Counted from the stretch's first letter, positions 1 to 5,454 are shown. The stretch is DNA of 5,454 nt from Candidatus Latescibacterota bacterium (GCA_018667995.1 JABIQT010000985.1:1-5454); one strand, 5' to 3'. Notes: a model not told the origin generated them from the letters alone. A program made the numbers and translations.

Positions 1-1073
1 CAGCTGGCCCGGCACAGATAGAGCTGGTTACCATCGATTGGCTGCGCAAGATCTGCGGCTTACCCGAGACGGCGGGCGGATTGTTTGTCAGCGGCGGTTC
101 GGTGGCAAACATCACGGCCCTGGCGGTGGCACGACAGAAATGCCTGGGTGACGACTTCCGGAATGGTATGGTCTACATGTCCGACCAGACCCATAGTTCC
201 GTCAGGCGTGGTCTCAGGCTCCTTGGATTCGCTCCGGATCAGTTGGTCATCATACCGTCTGACGATGACTATCGAATCCCGCTGGATGATCTCGCGAACC
301 GTGTTGAAACGGATCGGGCCACAGACCGGACCCCCTTCTGTATCGTCGCCAATGCGGGCACCACCAACACGGGCTCCATTGATCCGTTGCCCGAGCTCGC
401 CGATCTCTGCTCCCATGAAGGCCTCTGGTTACACGCCGATGGTGCCTTCGGAGCCGCCGCCGCTTTGTGCCCGCGGGGTAAGAAACTGCTGGCGGGTCTC
501 GATCGTGTAGATTCGCTCTCACTCGATCCCCACAAATGGCTCTTCCAGCCCTTCGAATGTGGCGTTGTGCTCGTTCGCGATAGGGAACACTTGAGGGAGA
601 CCTTTCATGTGCTGCCCGAGTATCTGAGAGATCTGGAGGGGGAGTCGGAAGAGGTGAATTTCTACGACTACGGAATCCAGCTCACACGAGGATTCCGTGC
701 TCTAAAACTGTGGATGTCCATACAGGTTTTCGGATTGGGTGCCTTCCGGGCAGCTATTGAACGTGGTATTGCCCTCGCGGAACACGCCGAAGCTATCCTG
801 CGTGACAGGTCCCATTGGGAAGTGGTTTCATCGGCCTGCATGGGCGTCATCACGTTTAGATGCATTCCTTCCGACGGCCGCGATGTCGATGGATACAATC
901 GATCCCTCGTACAGCCTCTCCTGGAAGACGGCTTCGCGCTGGTCATGACCACTGAGATAAAAGGGAGAACAGTCCTGCGTTTCTGTACCATAAATCCGAG
1001 AACGACTGAAGAGGATATTCTACAGACCATAGAAAGGCTCGAATACTTCGCCAATCAGACGCGCCTGCTATAA
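1..1073 (+). CDS. Group II PLP-dependent amino acid decarboxylase (5' end outside window)
   Basis: The frame is open from the first complete codon at nt 3 to the TAA at 1071-1073, giving 356 visible residues. Full-length members are about 470-490, so roughly the first quarter is missing. The family removes the alpha-carboxyl group of an amino acid (aromatic amino acids, glutamate and others) to give an amine, in the cytoplasm. Seen in order: GGSVANITAL, which matches the GGSEAN-type cofactor motif; DQTHSS with the His expected to stack on PLP (192-194); NAGTTNTGSID; HADGAFG with the Asp that should contact the pyridine nitrogen (438-440); DPHKW with the Schiff-base Lys (534-536); and PEYLRD, whose Tyr (621-623) aligns with the catalytic-loop Tyr of aromatic amino acid decarboxylase, followed by RGFRALKLW. 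The family call is strong. The substrate cannot be read from the sequence; aromatic amino acid is the closest guess. The TTG at 81 is not a start, because conserved coding sequence continues upstream of it. Confidence 0.93.
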   Translation, partial: AGPAQIELVTIDWLRKICGLPETAGGLFVSGGSVANITALAVARQKCLGDDFRNGMVYMSDQTHSSVRRGLRLLGFAPDQLVIIPSDDDYRIPLDDLANRVETDRATDRTPFCIVANAGTTNTGSIDPLPELADLCSHEGLWLHADGAFGAAAALCPRGKKLLAGLDRVDSLSLDPHKWLFQPFECGVVLVRDREHLRETFHVLPEYLRDLEGESEEVNFYDYGIQLTRGFRALKLWMSIQVFGLGAFRAAIERGIALAEHAEAILRDRSHWEVVSSACMGVITFRCIPSDGRDVDGYNRSLVQPLLEDGFALVMTTEIKGRTVLRFCTINPRTTEEDILQTIERLEYFANQTRLL

Positions 1074-1074
1074 T
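1066..1074 (+). promoter_or_regulatory. Possible extended -10 promoter for the epimerase gene
   Basis: TGCTATAAT is a perfect TG-N extended -10 element. It overlaps the last two sense codons and the stop of the decarboxylase gene. The best -35 match, TTCGCC at 1047-1052, is poor (16-bp spacing), but extended -10 promoters tolerate that. Transcription would start near 1081 and leave a leader of about 64 nt before the ATG at 1145. A Leu-Leu-stop ending makes TATAA likely by chance, so this is only a candidate. Confidence 0.35.
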
Positions 1075-1131
1075 GCAGCAGGGCACACACCACCTTGGAC
1101 GACCTCATTCTAATGTACAATGGCACACCAC

Positions 1132-1137
1132 GGGGAG
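1132..1137 (+). promoter_or_regulatory. Ribosome binding site that decides the epimerase start
   Basis: GGGGAG sits 7 nt before the ATG at 1145. No comparable purine run precedes the alternative ATG at 1073, which only overlaps the preceding stop codon (TAATG). Confidence 0.6.
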
Positions 1138-1144
1138 TACCATC

Positions 1145-1957
1145 ATGAAGATCGCACTACAGGAAGGCCTGTTGCCGGGAGATGGACTTGCAGAACAGTT
1201 GGACTTTGCTGAATCACTCAATATTACGGGGCTTGAGGTCTCCGGTTGGAGCAATCCTTCGCTCAGGGTCGAAGAGCTCGAGAAAGCGACTCAAGACCGA
1301 AGCATCAAGGTGGTCTCGGTCTGCGGACAGACAACTTTTGACTTCCTCGATCCAGACCCCGATAAACGAGCAGAAAGCATTGAGGAGTGCAAACGTAATC
1401 TGGATGTCTGTGCACATTTCGGTGCGGTCGGACAGATCGTTCCGCCCATCTTCGGTCCGCCTCGAATTGCCGATCTATCTCCTTATGCAGACGCGGAGAC
1501 ACTGGAGATGCGTCTGCTTGCGGAAATCATAAAGGATCTGGCTGCTTACGCGCATAAAAGAAACACGTTGCTGCTTCTGGAGCCCCTCAACAGATATGAG
1601 CAGCATCTGCTTCGCCAGCAAGACCACGGCATCGAAGCCATCAAGATGGCTGGGGATCCAGCTGGTGTGGCTCTCTTGAGCGATTTTTTCCATATGCACA
1701 TCGAGGAGACCAATACGCCCGACGCCTTCCGCCGTGCCGGCAAGTACGTAGCGCACGTTCACATGGCGGATAATACACGCCAGGAACCGGGCACCGGAGA
1801 TATAGATTGGCATGCTGGTTTGGGAGCGTTGAAGGAAATCGGTTTCGAGGGATATCTGGCTTATGAGTGTGGAATCAGCGGCGACTCGCCCGATGAAAAG
1901 CGTGCGGCGATTGCCAAGTCTGTATCTTTCATTCGAAATGTAATCTCAGAGCTCTGA
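1145..1957 (+). CDS. Sugar isomerase/epimerase, D-tagatose 3-epimerase-like TIM barrel
   Basis: This is a 270-residue TIM-barrel protein of the xylose isomerase-like / AP endonuclease 2 family. Such enzymes move the carbonyl or invert C3 of ketoses using a bound divalent metal, in the cytoplasm. The metal ligands of D-tagatose/D-psicose 3-epimerases are all present: E146 in LLLEPLNRYE, D180 in LLSDFFHMHIEE, H206 in HVHMADN, and E241 in YECGISG. The substrate-side residues E152, H183 and R212 are also in place. The spacing tracks the Pseudomonas cichorii enzyme (E152, D185, H211, E246) within one residue, as I recall those numbers. The ATG at 1145 is preferred over the in-frame ATG at 1073: GGGGAG (1132-1137) lies 7 nt before it, MKIALQEG begins the first barrel strand, and the 24 upstream codons look non-structural. 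The gene lies 71 bp after the decarboxylase on the same strand. The exact sugar is unknown; hydroxypyruvate isomerase or another family activity remains possible. Confidence 0.88.
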   Translation: MKIALQEGLLPGDGLAEQLDFAESLNITGLEVSGWSNPSLRVEELEKATQDRSIKVVSVCGQTTFDFLDPDPDKRAESIEECKRNLDVCAHFGAVGQIVPPIFGPPRIADLSPYADAETLEMRLLAEIIKDLAAYAHKRNTLLLLEPLNRYEQHLLRQQDHGIEAIKMAGDPAGVALLSDFFHMHIEETNTPDAFRRAGKYVAHVHMADNTRQEPGTGDIDWHAGLGALKEIGFEGYLAYECGISGDSPDEKRAAIAKSVSFIRNVISEL

Positions 1958-1962
1958 TTGAG

Positions 1963-1980
1963 ACGTTCGGCGGGAAACGT
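1963..1980. repeat. Small inverted repeat after the epimerase stop
   Basis: ACGTT (1963-1967) and AACGT (1976-1980) form a 5-bp stem around an 8-nt loop, 5 nt after the epimerase TGA. It is short and has no T-run, so taken alone it is weak evidence for termination. Confidence 0.25.
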
Positions 1981-1991
1981 GCGGGCGAATA

Positions 1992-2038
1992 CTTGTGGTA
2001 GATTCAGGGATTGTGGCGTTCGAAAGATCTACCGCAAG
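1992..2038. repeat. Long inverted repeat in the convergent spacer, possible transcript-end hairpin
   Basis: CTTGTGGTAGAT (1992-2003) pairs with ATCTACCGCAAG (2027-2038). All 12 positions pair in RNA read on the + strand, one as a U-G wobble, around a 23-nt loop. It lies 34 nt beyond the epimerase stop. No U-tract follows, so it does not look like a standard intrinsic terminator. It could protect the 3' end or mark a Rho-processed end. Confidence 0.4.
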
Positions 2039-2051
2039 GATACTAAGTATC
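2039..2051. repeat. Perfect interrupted palindrome GATACT-A-AGTATC
   Basis: Two 6-base arms flank a single central A. It begins directly after the 1992-2038 inverted repeat. The form resembles a dimeric protein site more than an RNA hairpin, because a 1-nt loop cannot close without opening the stem. No binding protein can be named. Confidence 0.3.
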
Positions 2052-2062
2052 AAGCAGCGTAG

Positions 2063-2080
2063 GCGCGTTTCCGCGCGGAA
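2063..2080. repeat. GC-rich overlapping palindromes
   Basis: GCGCG (2063-2067) and CGCGC (2072-2076) make a 5-bp stem with the 4-nt loop TTTC. The overlapping TTCCGCGCGGAA (2069-2080) is a perfect 12-bp palindrome. Only one of the two structures can form at a time. Function is unknown. Confidence 0.3.
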
Positions 2081-2115
2081 TGCCCCTAACCGTCTATACT
2101 CGTTGTATCTCCGCG

Positions 2116-2144
2116 CTTTTGAGGCGAAAACATAGCCTCAAGAG
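2116..2144 (-). terminator. Candidate transcript-end hairpin downstream of the TPR gene
   Basis: Read on the - strand, CTCTTGAGGC and GCCTCAAAAG form a 10-bp stem around the 9-nt loop TATGTTTTC, with one mispair that is a G-T wobble on the + strand. It starts 4 nt after the TAG of the TPR gene. The position suits a terminator, but the bases after it (CGCGGAG) are not a U-tract, so it may act only as a 3' stabilising hairpin. The right-hand GCCTC can also pair with the nearby GAGGC at 2142-2146. Confidence 0.35.
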
Positions 2145-2148
2145 GCGT

Positions 2149-2745
2149 CTAATGGCGGAACGGGCTGAAGAAACCTGGCGGAAGCTGGTCCTTCAGTCTC
2201 TCTTGTCCTGCTCGCGCGGCCATGTGCAGGGTGTCGCGCTTGAGAACTTCGCCCAGGGAGTTATAGGCGTCTTCGGTTCGGTCCATCTTTTCATAGGTCA
2301 GGGCCATCTGATAGTAGGTCGTAACGGACCAGAGCTCGTCTTTGTCACGAATTAGTGCCTCCTGGAACTCCACAATAGCGGCCGCAGATCGATTCACCGA
2401 ATTATAGAGAACCCCCGTGAAGATCCATGCGGGCGCATATCCAGAATCCTTGATCTTGGCGGTCTGTATATGCCGAATGGCGTCGTTGGTCTTGCCCTCG
2501 GCATGTGCGGTCCGACTCAACCCCTCATAGGCGGCCGCGTAGTCTGAATCAAGACTTTGGGCACGCTGAAATGATGCCCGGGCTTTGGCGAACGCATTCT
2601 CTTCCAGATAGCGTAACCCGTTTGCGTAGGCGGTTTCAGGCGTATTGAGGCTGCCCGAAATCATTACATTGGACGCACCACAAGCCAGGCCGACCATCAG
2701 GGCTACCGAACATACCAGAATTCTCTGCATTGGTATCCAATTCAT
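2149..2745 (-). CDS. TPR-repeat protein with signal peptide, possible lipoprotein
   Basis: The product is 198 residues. An N-terminal hydrophobic segment (about residues 7-21) ends at Cys22 in VGLACG, so the protein is probably exported. The Cys looks like a lipidation site, but Gly at -3 and Leu at -2 depart from the usual Leu-Ala/Ser-Gly/Ala-Cys pattern, so cleavage without lipidation is possible. Residues about 37-173 form four tetratricopeptide-type helical pairs, near 37-68, 69-102, 103-136 and 137-173, with the usual small and aromatic spacing (ANGLRYLEENAFAKARASFQ, MALTYEKMDRTEDAY). TPR arrays bind other proteins; here the partner is unknown. Met6 (2728-2730) is an alternative start that gives a more typical signal peptide. 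Neither start has a strong ribosome binding site. The gene is convergent with the epimerase and follows the tRNA. I do not recognise a specific named family. Confidence 0.85.
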   Translation of the reverse strand: MNWIPMQRILVCSVALMVGLACGASNVMISGSLNTPETAYANGLRYLEENAFAKARASFQRAQSLDSDYAAAYEGLSRTAHAEGKTNDAIRHIQTAKIKDSGYAPAWIFTGVLYNSVNRSAAAIVEFQEALIRDKDELWSVTTYYQMALTYEKMDRTEDAYNSLGEVLKRDTLHMAARAGQERLKDQLPPGFFSPFRH

Positions 2746-2770
2746 CAGGCGAGTCTTTCACGGATGGCAT

Positions 2771-2799
2771 CTGATATGGGAAGGGCAGGACGCCTACAA
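2771..2799 (-). promoter_or_regulatory. Possible sigma70-type promoter for the TPR gene
   Basis: On the - strand TTGTAG (2799-2794) and TATCAG (2776-2771) are separated by exactly 17 bp. They match the consensus hexamers at 3/6 and 4/6. Transcription would start near 2764, about 20 nt before the ATG at 2745. The spacing is right but the boxes are weak, and read-through from the tRNA is an alternative. Confidence 0.35.
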
Positions 2800-2815
2800 A
2801 TGAGTTCGAATTCAT
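2800..2815. repeat. Near-perfect palindrome ATGAGTTC-GAATTCAT
   Basis: The two 8-base arms differ at one position. The repeat abuts the upstream edge of the candidate -35 box (2794-2799), a place where an operator could act on the TPR promoter. This is a positional inference only. Confidence 0.3.
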
Positions 2816-2859
2816 GGCAGAACGGGTGGGGATATTGATGCCCGCCTTGAATGAATCGG

Positions 2860-2933
<74 letters not shown>

Positions 2934-2947
2934 GTAAACACGCCCGA

Positions 2948-2976
2948 AGGGTACCCGCAAGCCTCGAAAGTGTCAA
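2948..2976 (-). promoter_or_regulatory. Sigma70-type promoter of tRNA-Gly
   Basis: On the - strand a perfect TTGACA (2976-2971) is followed after 17 bp by TACCCT (2953-2948), with transcription expected to start near 2941, about 8 nt before the mature tRNA. The bases after the -10 box are GC-rich (TCGGGCG), the discriminator type seen at stringently controlled stable-RNA promoters. The -35 box contains the TGA stop of the upstream membrane protein gene (2973-2975). Confidence 0.65.
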
Positions 2977-3800
2977 GATAAAAGTTTGGAGCGGACAAAG
3001 GTCACAGCCACCAAGCATTCGAGTGCGAACGCGGGGAATCCGAGGTACCCGGGAAGCGGCATTTCGAAGATCTTATAGTTCTGCATAATCGGTACGGTAT
3101 AGATCCATTTTGCATAGGCCCAGTAATTCCAGAACTCCCAGAGTACACCACATATCAGGCCGGCCGCACAGAATGAGGCGATCGTTTCAAGTCGTCCCCC
3201 CTCCAGCTCTTTGAGAAGAGAGATAACGTCATCTGAATAGTTGAATGGATCCAGAAAAAGGGCGAATCCGACCCAGACGAACCCGAACAGATAGGGCGCT
3301 ACGTGGGGGGGAGCCGCCAACGGCATAAAGCTGAAGAAGAACCCTACTACGACAATAACTTGCCTCGTTCCCTCCGAAATGCGCAGCGGGCGCATGGTCA
3401 AGGATCCGAATCGCCCGCTTGCCTGTACGAGTTCCGCGGTTTCGAAGATGCACGGCAGAATAGTGGCGAAGGCCCACGCATATCCGAGCCATCTGAGTTC
3501 GATAGATTCGGGCAGATTGATGTATGCCCAGTTATTGAGATGGAAGTTGTAGGCCTCGAAGATTAACCAGAACGGTATAGAGAAGAACGCCAGAAACGCC
3601 ATCTCCTTGGCCCGCCCCCGAATCAGTGATTCACCTTTGATTCGCCAGACTAAACCGTCTACGAGAAGGATGTATCCGGTCCAGACTATCGCCGTAAATA
3701 ACGTGGCAACCAGTGCAACTCCTTGGAAGAGCAGCACCTCGGCCAATACGATGGTTGCCAGTCCGAACCAGCCATAGCCCGGCAGAGCTCGTCTATCCAA
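2973..3800 (-). CDS. Polytopic membrane protein with internal duplication, function unknown
   Basis: The product is 275 residues and very hydrophobic. I count about eight membrane segments, near residues 11-27, 28-50, 67-86, 104-124, 147-165, 169-187, 207-226 and 252-270. The two halves repeat the same landmarks: W40-x-G42-[YF]-x-L-x-x-D48 with W176/G178/D184; E82-x-aromatic-N85 with E222/N225; W-x-Y-x-x-[LV]-P ending at P97 and P237; and E101-x4-GY107 with E246-x4-GY252. This suggests two fused four-helix units. I do not recognise the family and assign no activity; the repeated Asp, Glu and Asn in membrane segments could be functional. The start is TTG at 3798-3800, because TAA lies directly upstream in frame; GGCGG lies 7 nt before it. 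The gene begins 31 bp after ddl on the same strand, so the two are probably cotranscribed. No signal peptide is evident beyond the first helix. Confidence 0.85.
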   Translation of the reverse strand: MDRRALPGYGWFGLATIVLAEVLLFQGVALVATLFTAIVWTGYILLVDGLVWRIKGESLIRGRAKEMAFLAFFSIPFWLIFEAYNFHLNNWAYINLPESIELRWLGYAWAFATILPCIFETAELVQASGRFGSLTMRPLRISEGTRQVIVVVGFFFSFMPLAAPPHVAPYLFGFVWVGFALFLDPFNYSDDVISLLKELEGGRLETIASFCAAGLICGVLWEFWNYWAYAKWIYTVPIMQNYKIFEMPLPGYLGFPAFALECLVAVTFVRSKLLS

Positions 3801-3828
3801 TTATGAACCGCCATTCATAGGTTTTCAT
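3793..3828 (-). other. Possible 11-codon mini-ORF overlapping the TTG start
   Basis: In the short gap after ddl, an ATG (3826-3828) opens an 11-codon frame (MKTYEWRFIIG) that stops with TAG at 3793-3795, just past the TTG start of the membrane gene. It could couple translation from ddl to the weak TTG start, or be chance. There is no protein-level support. Confidence 0.2.
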
Positions 3829-3831
3829 TCG

Positions 3832-4914
3832 TCAATCCGAAAGCTGCTTTTCGCGCTCATTCCGTTCCAGCGCCAACTGAATCAGTCGGTCGATCAACTC
3901 TGTATATGGAATTCCACTGATCTCCCACAGCTTGGGATACATACTGATCTTCGTAAAGCCGGGAATCGTGTTTAACTCGTTGACTACGAATGTGTTGTGC
4001 TCGGTGAGAAAGCAGTCTACTCGCGCCATACCCTCGCACTCGATGGCCTGAAAGCTCTCTACTGCCAACTGCTGCAATTCTTGAATAAGATGCTCGGGAA
4101 GATCGGCCGGGTATTGCAGACGTGCCCCGCTTTCGTCAATATACTTGGCCTCATACGTGTAAAAGTCATGCTCGGGAAATACCTCTCCTGGCAGAGATAC
4201 GATCGGGTTGTCGTTCCCGAGAACAGCACACTCTATTTCGCGTCCTCTCACGAATTCCTCAATGATGATCTTGTGGTCGTATCGGAACGCCTCTTCGACA
4301 CCTGCGACAAAGGTTTCATGGTCAAAGGCCTTCGAGACGCCCACGGACGATCCCATGTTGGCCGGTTTGATGAAACAGGGCATTCCCAGGAGTTCTTCAA
4401 TCTGGTCGAAATCGATCTGTTCCTGCATCGACCGCCGATAGGCCCGGAATCTTGCAATGGGGATTCCTGCGGCTCCCAACAGGCGTTTCATCACATCCTT
4501 GTCCATGCCCACAGCCGAACCCAGGACACTGGCACCGACGAAAGGAATATTGGCAAGCTTCAGCAGTCCCTGCATGGTTCCGTCTTCGCCGTGCGGTCCA
4601 TGAAGGACCGGGAATATGACATCTATCGGACCGGTGGCCTCTCCGCCAGACTGGCTCGTAAGCTTGTTTTTTCCTGGGACAAAGGAAAGCAGGTCGTTGC
4701 TCTTATTCAAGGCAATCAGCTTGGGATTGTCCGCGTTCAGTAGAAACTGGGCCGAATCCCCGAGAAACCACTGCCCCGTGCGGTCAATTCCGATGAGCAC
4801 GACTTCGTACTTGCTCCGATCGATAGCCTCAATAATGTTCTTCGCTGACTGCAGGGAGACCTCGTGCTCCGCCGACCGCCCTCCGCAGATAATGCCAACA
4901 CGTGTTTTGTCCAT
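3832..4914 (-). CDS. ddl: D-alanine--D-alanine ligase, DdlA type
   Basis: This ATP-grasp enzyme joins two D-Ala molecules in the cytoplasm, making the dipeptide that ends the peptidoglycan stem peptide. The product is 360 residues, close to E. coli DdlA (364). Seen in order: the N-terminal loop GGRSAEHEVSLQSA (E16 for the first D-Ala), VLHGPHGEDGTMQGLL, MDKDVMKRLL, the ATP-loop region FIKPANMGSSVGVSK, IIIEEFVRGREIECAVLG, the omega-loop FYTYEAKY, and MARVDCFL...VNELNTIPGFT. R298, D300, E313 and N315 match the phosphate- and Mg-binding set. Tyr254 matches the omega-loop Tyr of D-Ala-D-Ala enzymes, which argues against a D-lactate or D-Ser (vancomycin-resistance) ligase. The ATG at 4912-4914 is chosen because MDKTRVGIICGG matches the family N-terminus; the in-frame ATG at 4984-4986 would add 24 residues unlike the family. 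Only a weak GGG precedes the chosen start. The gene sits between hemW and a membrane gene, not in a mur cluster. Confidence 0.96.
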   Translation of the reverse strand: MDKTRVGIICGGRSAEHEVSLQSAKNIIEAIDRSKYEVVLIGIDRTGQWFLGDSAQFLLNADNPKLIALNKSNDLLSFVPGKNKLTSQSGGEATGPIDVIFPVLHGPHGEDGTMQGLLKLANIPFVGASVLGSAVGMDKDVMKRLLGAAGIPIARFRAYRRSMQEQIDFDQIEELLGMPCFIKPANMGSSVGVSKAFDHETFVAGVEEAFRYDHKIIIEEFVRGREIECAVLGNDNPIVSLPGEVFPEHDFYTYEAKYIDESGARLQYPADLPEHLIQELQQLAVESFQAIECEGMARVDCFLTEHNTFVVNELNTIPGFTKISMYPKLWEISGIPYTELIDRLIQLALERNEREKQLSD

Positions 4915-5002
4915 GAGAACCCGTATCTTGTGTGGAGTATTTATGACTCTTTGATGACGATCTTCCGTTGCTGCGAATGCCTTCAAAGAAATCCGTGATT
5001 GA

Positions 5003-5454
5003 CTACATCAGTTCTGCACAAATTGTGTCCGCCAATACCATGCCCTGTCTCGTCAACTGCAACCGGTCGATCGATTGCTCGAGGAATCCGGTTGATCTCA
5101 ATTTGTCGATCACGGGCACGCGATCCGTGTATGCTTTCTGGCCGAATCGCGTCGTAAAAGTACGCACGTCCATCCCTTCCGTCATTCGTAAACCAAGCAT
5201 TATGGACTCACCAATCAGCTGTTCAGTCGTCAAGGATTCGTCCATCACCTTGGCATCCTCGCCGCGGTCAAAATGTGCCAGATAGGATTCCAGGCTTCGG
5301 GCATTCGCGAATCGGTGTCCGCCGGTATAAGAGTGTGCCGAGGGGCCCAGTCCGAGGTAGTCCGTACCCGTCCAATATGCCAGATTGTGGAGGCAGGCGG
5401 CACCGGGCCTGGCGAAGTTCGATATCTCATAGTGCTGGTAGCCTGAGGAGACAA
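5003..5454 (-). CDS. hemW: HemW-type heme chaperone / radical SAM protein, C-terminal part
   Basis: The - strand frame is open from the window edge to TAG at 5003-5005, giving 149 residues. The N-terminal portion, including the radical SAM CxxxCxxC cluster, lies outside. Visible from the left: GYQHYEISNFARPG, then CLHN-LAYW (visible residues 20-27) and DYLGLGPSAHSY, which are hallmarks of the HemW/HemN-like group. LESYLAHFDRGEDA follows, then the C-terminal winged-helix domain from about residue 75 (LTTEQLIGESIMLGLRMTEG) to the end. HemW proteins bind heme and are thought to deliver it to target proteins such as respiratory enzymes. Many were annotated as oxygen-independent coproporphyrinogen III oxidase, but the YEISNFA...HN-YW pattern fits HemW better than true HemN. 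The stop is 88 bp before the ddl start, on the same strand. The GTG at 5246-5248 is internal, not a start. Confidence 0.92.
   Translation of the reverse strand, partial: VSSGYQHYEISNFARPGAACLHNLAYWTGTDYLGLGPSAHSYTGGHRFANARSLESYLAHFDRGEDAKVMDESLTTEQLIGESIMLGLRMTEGMDVRTFTTRFGQKAYTDRVPVIDKLRSTGFLEQSIDRLQLTRQGMVLADTICAELM

Noticed and set aside
1073-1144. Earlier in-frame ATG of the epimerase, overlapping the decarboxylase stop (TAATG)
   Set aside because: The overlap would suit translational coupling, but the extra 24 residues are low-complexity polar sequence without family similarity, and the ATG at 1145 has a proper ribosome binding site.
2080-2355. A 91-codon + strand frame across the convergent spacer and the TPR gene end
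   Set aside because: It is antisense to the TPR repeats and crosses the 2116-2144 hairpin. No motif or ribosome binding site supports it.
3997-4743. A 248-codon + strand open frame
   Set aside because: It lies wholly antisense to ddl, which has all its family motifs. The translation has no recognisable domain and is explained as a shadow of the coding strand.
4915-4986. A 24-residue N-terminal extension of Ddl from ATG 4986
   Set aside because: The family starts at the MDKTRVGIICGG segment. The extension has no similarity to Ddl and no visible ribosome binding site.
5003-5248. An apparent 81-codon stand-alone gene starting at GTG
   Set aside because: The same frame continues upstream to the window edge with conserved HemW sequence, so this is only the C-terminal domain of a larger protein.
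5245-5454. A 69-codon - strand frame at the right edge
   Set aside because: The adjacent frame on the same strand encodes the HemW motifs GYQHYEISNFA, CLHNLAYW and GLGPSAHS without interruption, so this frame is a shadow.

Overview
The window is an ordinary-looking bacterial chromosomal segment, by eye a little over half G+C. It holds three complete protein genes besides the ddl ligase, two genes cut by the window edges, and one tRNA. A signal-peptide TPR protein, a DdlA-type D-Ala-D-Ala ligase, a HemW-type heme chaperone and a tRNA without an encoded CCA all fit a bacterium with peptidoglycan. The sequence alone does not name a phylum; an uncultured environmental Gram-negative lineage is my guess, at low confidence. 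I see no transposase, integrase, phage gene, CRISPR array or defence cassette.

Layout. The left part (1-1957) is read on the + strand. It begins with the 3' three-quarters of a group II PLP-dependent amino acid decarboxylase (1-1073), followed by a sugar isomerase/epimerase of the D-tagatose 3-epimerase type (1145-1957). The epimerase keeps all four metal ligands and the substrate-binding residues of that family. A perfect extended -10 box overlaps the decarboxylase stop codon and could give the epimerase its own promoter. A 191-bp convergent spacer (1958-2148) follows, packed with five short inverted repeats, none with a U-tract.

Everything to the right (2149-5454) is read on the - strand. 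In transcription order it holds the C-terminal part of hemW (5454-5003), ddl (4914-3832), an eight-helix membrane protein of unknown function (3800-2973), tRNA-Gly(CCC) (2933-2861) and a TPR protein with a signal peptide (2745-2149). hemW, ddl and the membrane gene are spaced 88 bp and 31 bp apart and could be one operon. The tRNA has its own sigma70-like promoter, whose -35 box contains the stop codon of the membrane gene. A weaker promoter-like pair precedes the TPR gene.

How they work together. The genes look like separate housekeeping or metabolic units rather than one system: heme delivery (HemW), peptidoglycan precursor synthesis (Ddl), glycine decoding (tRNA), sugar interconversion (epimerase) and amine formation (decarboxylase). 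The item most worth a second look is the membrane protein. Its two halves share the same ordered motifs at nearly constant offset, which indicates an internal duplication in a protein I do not recognise.
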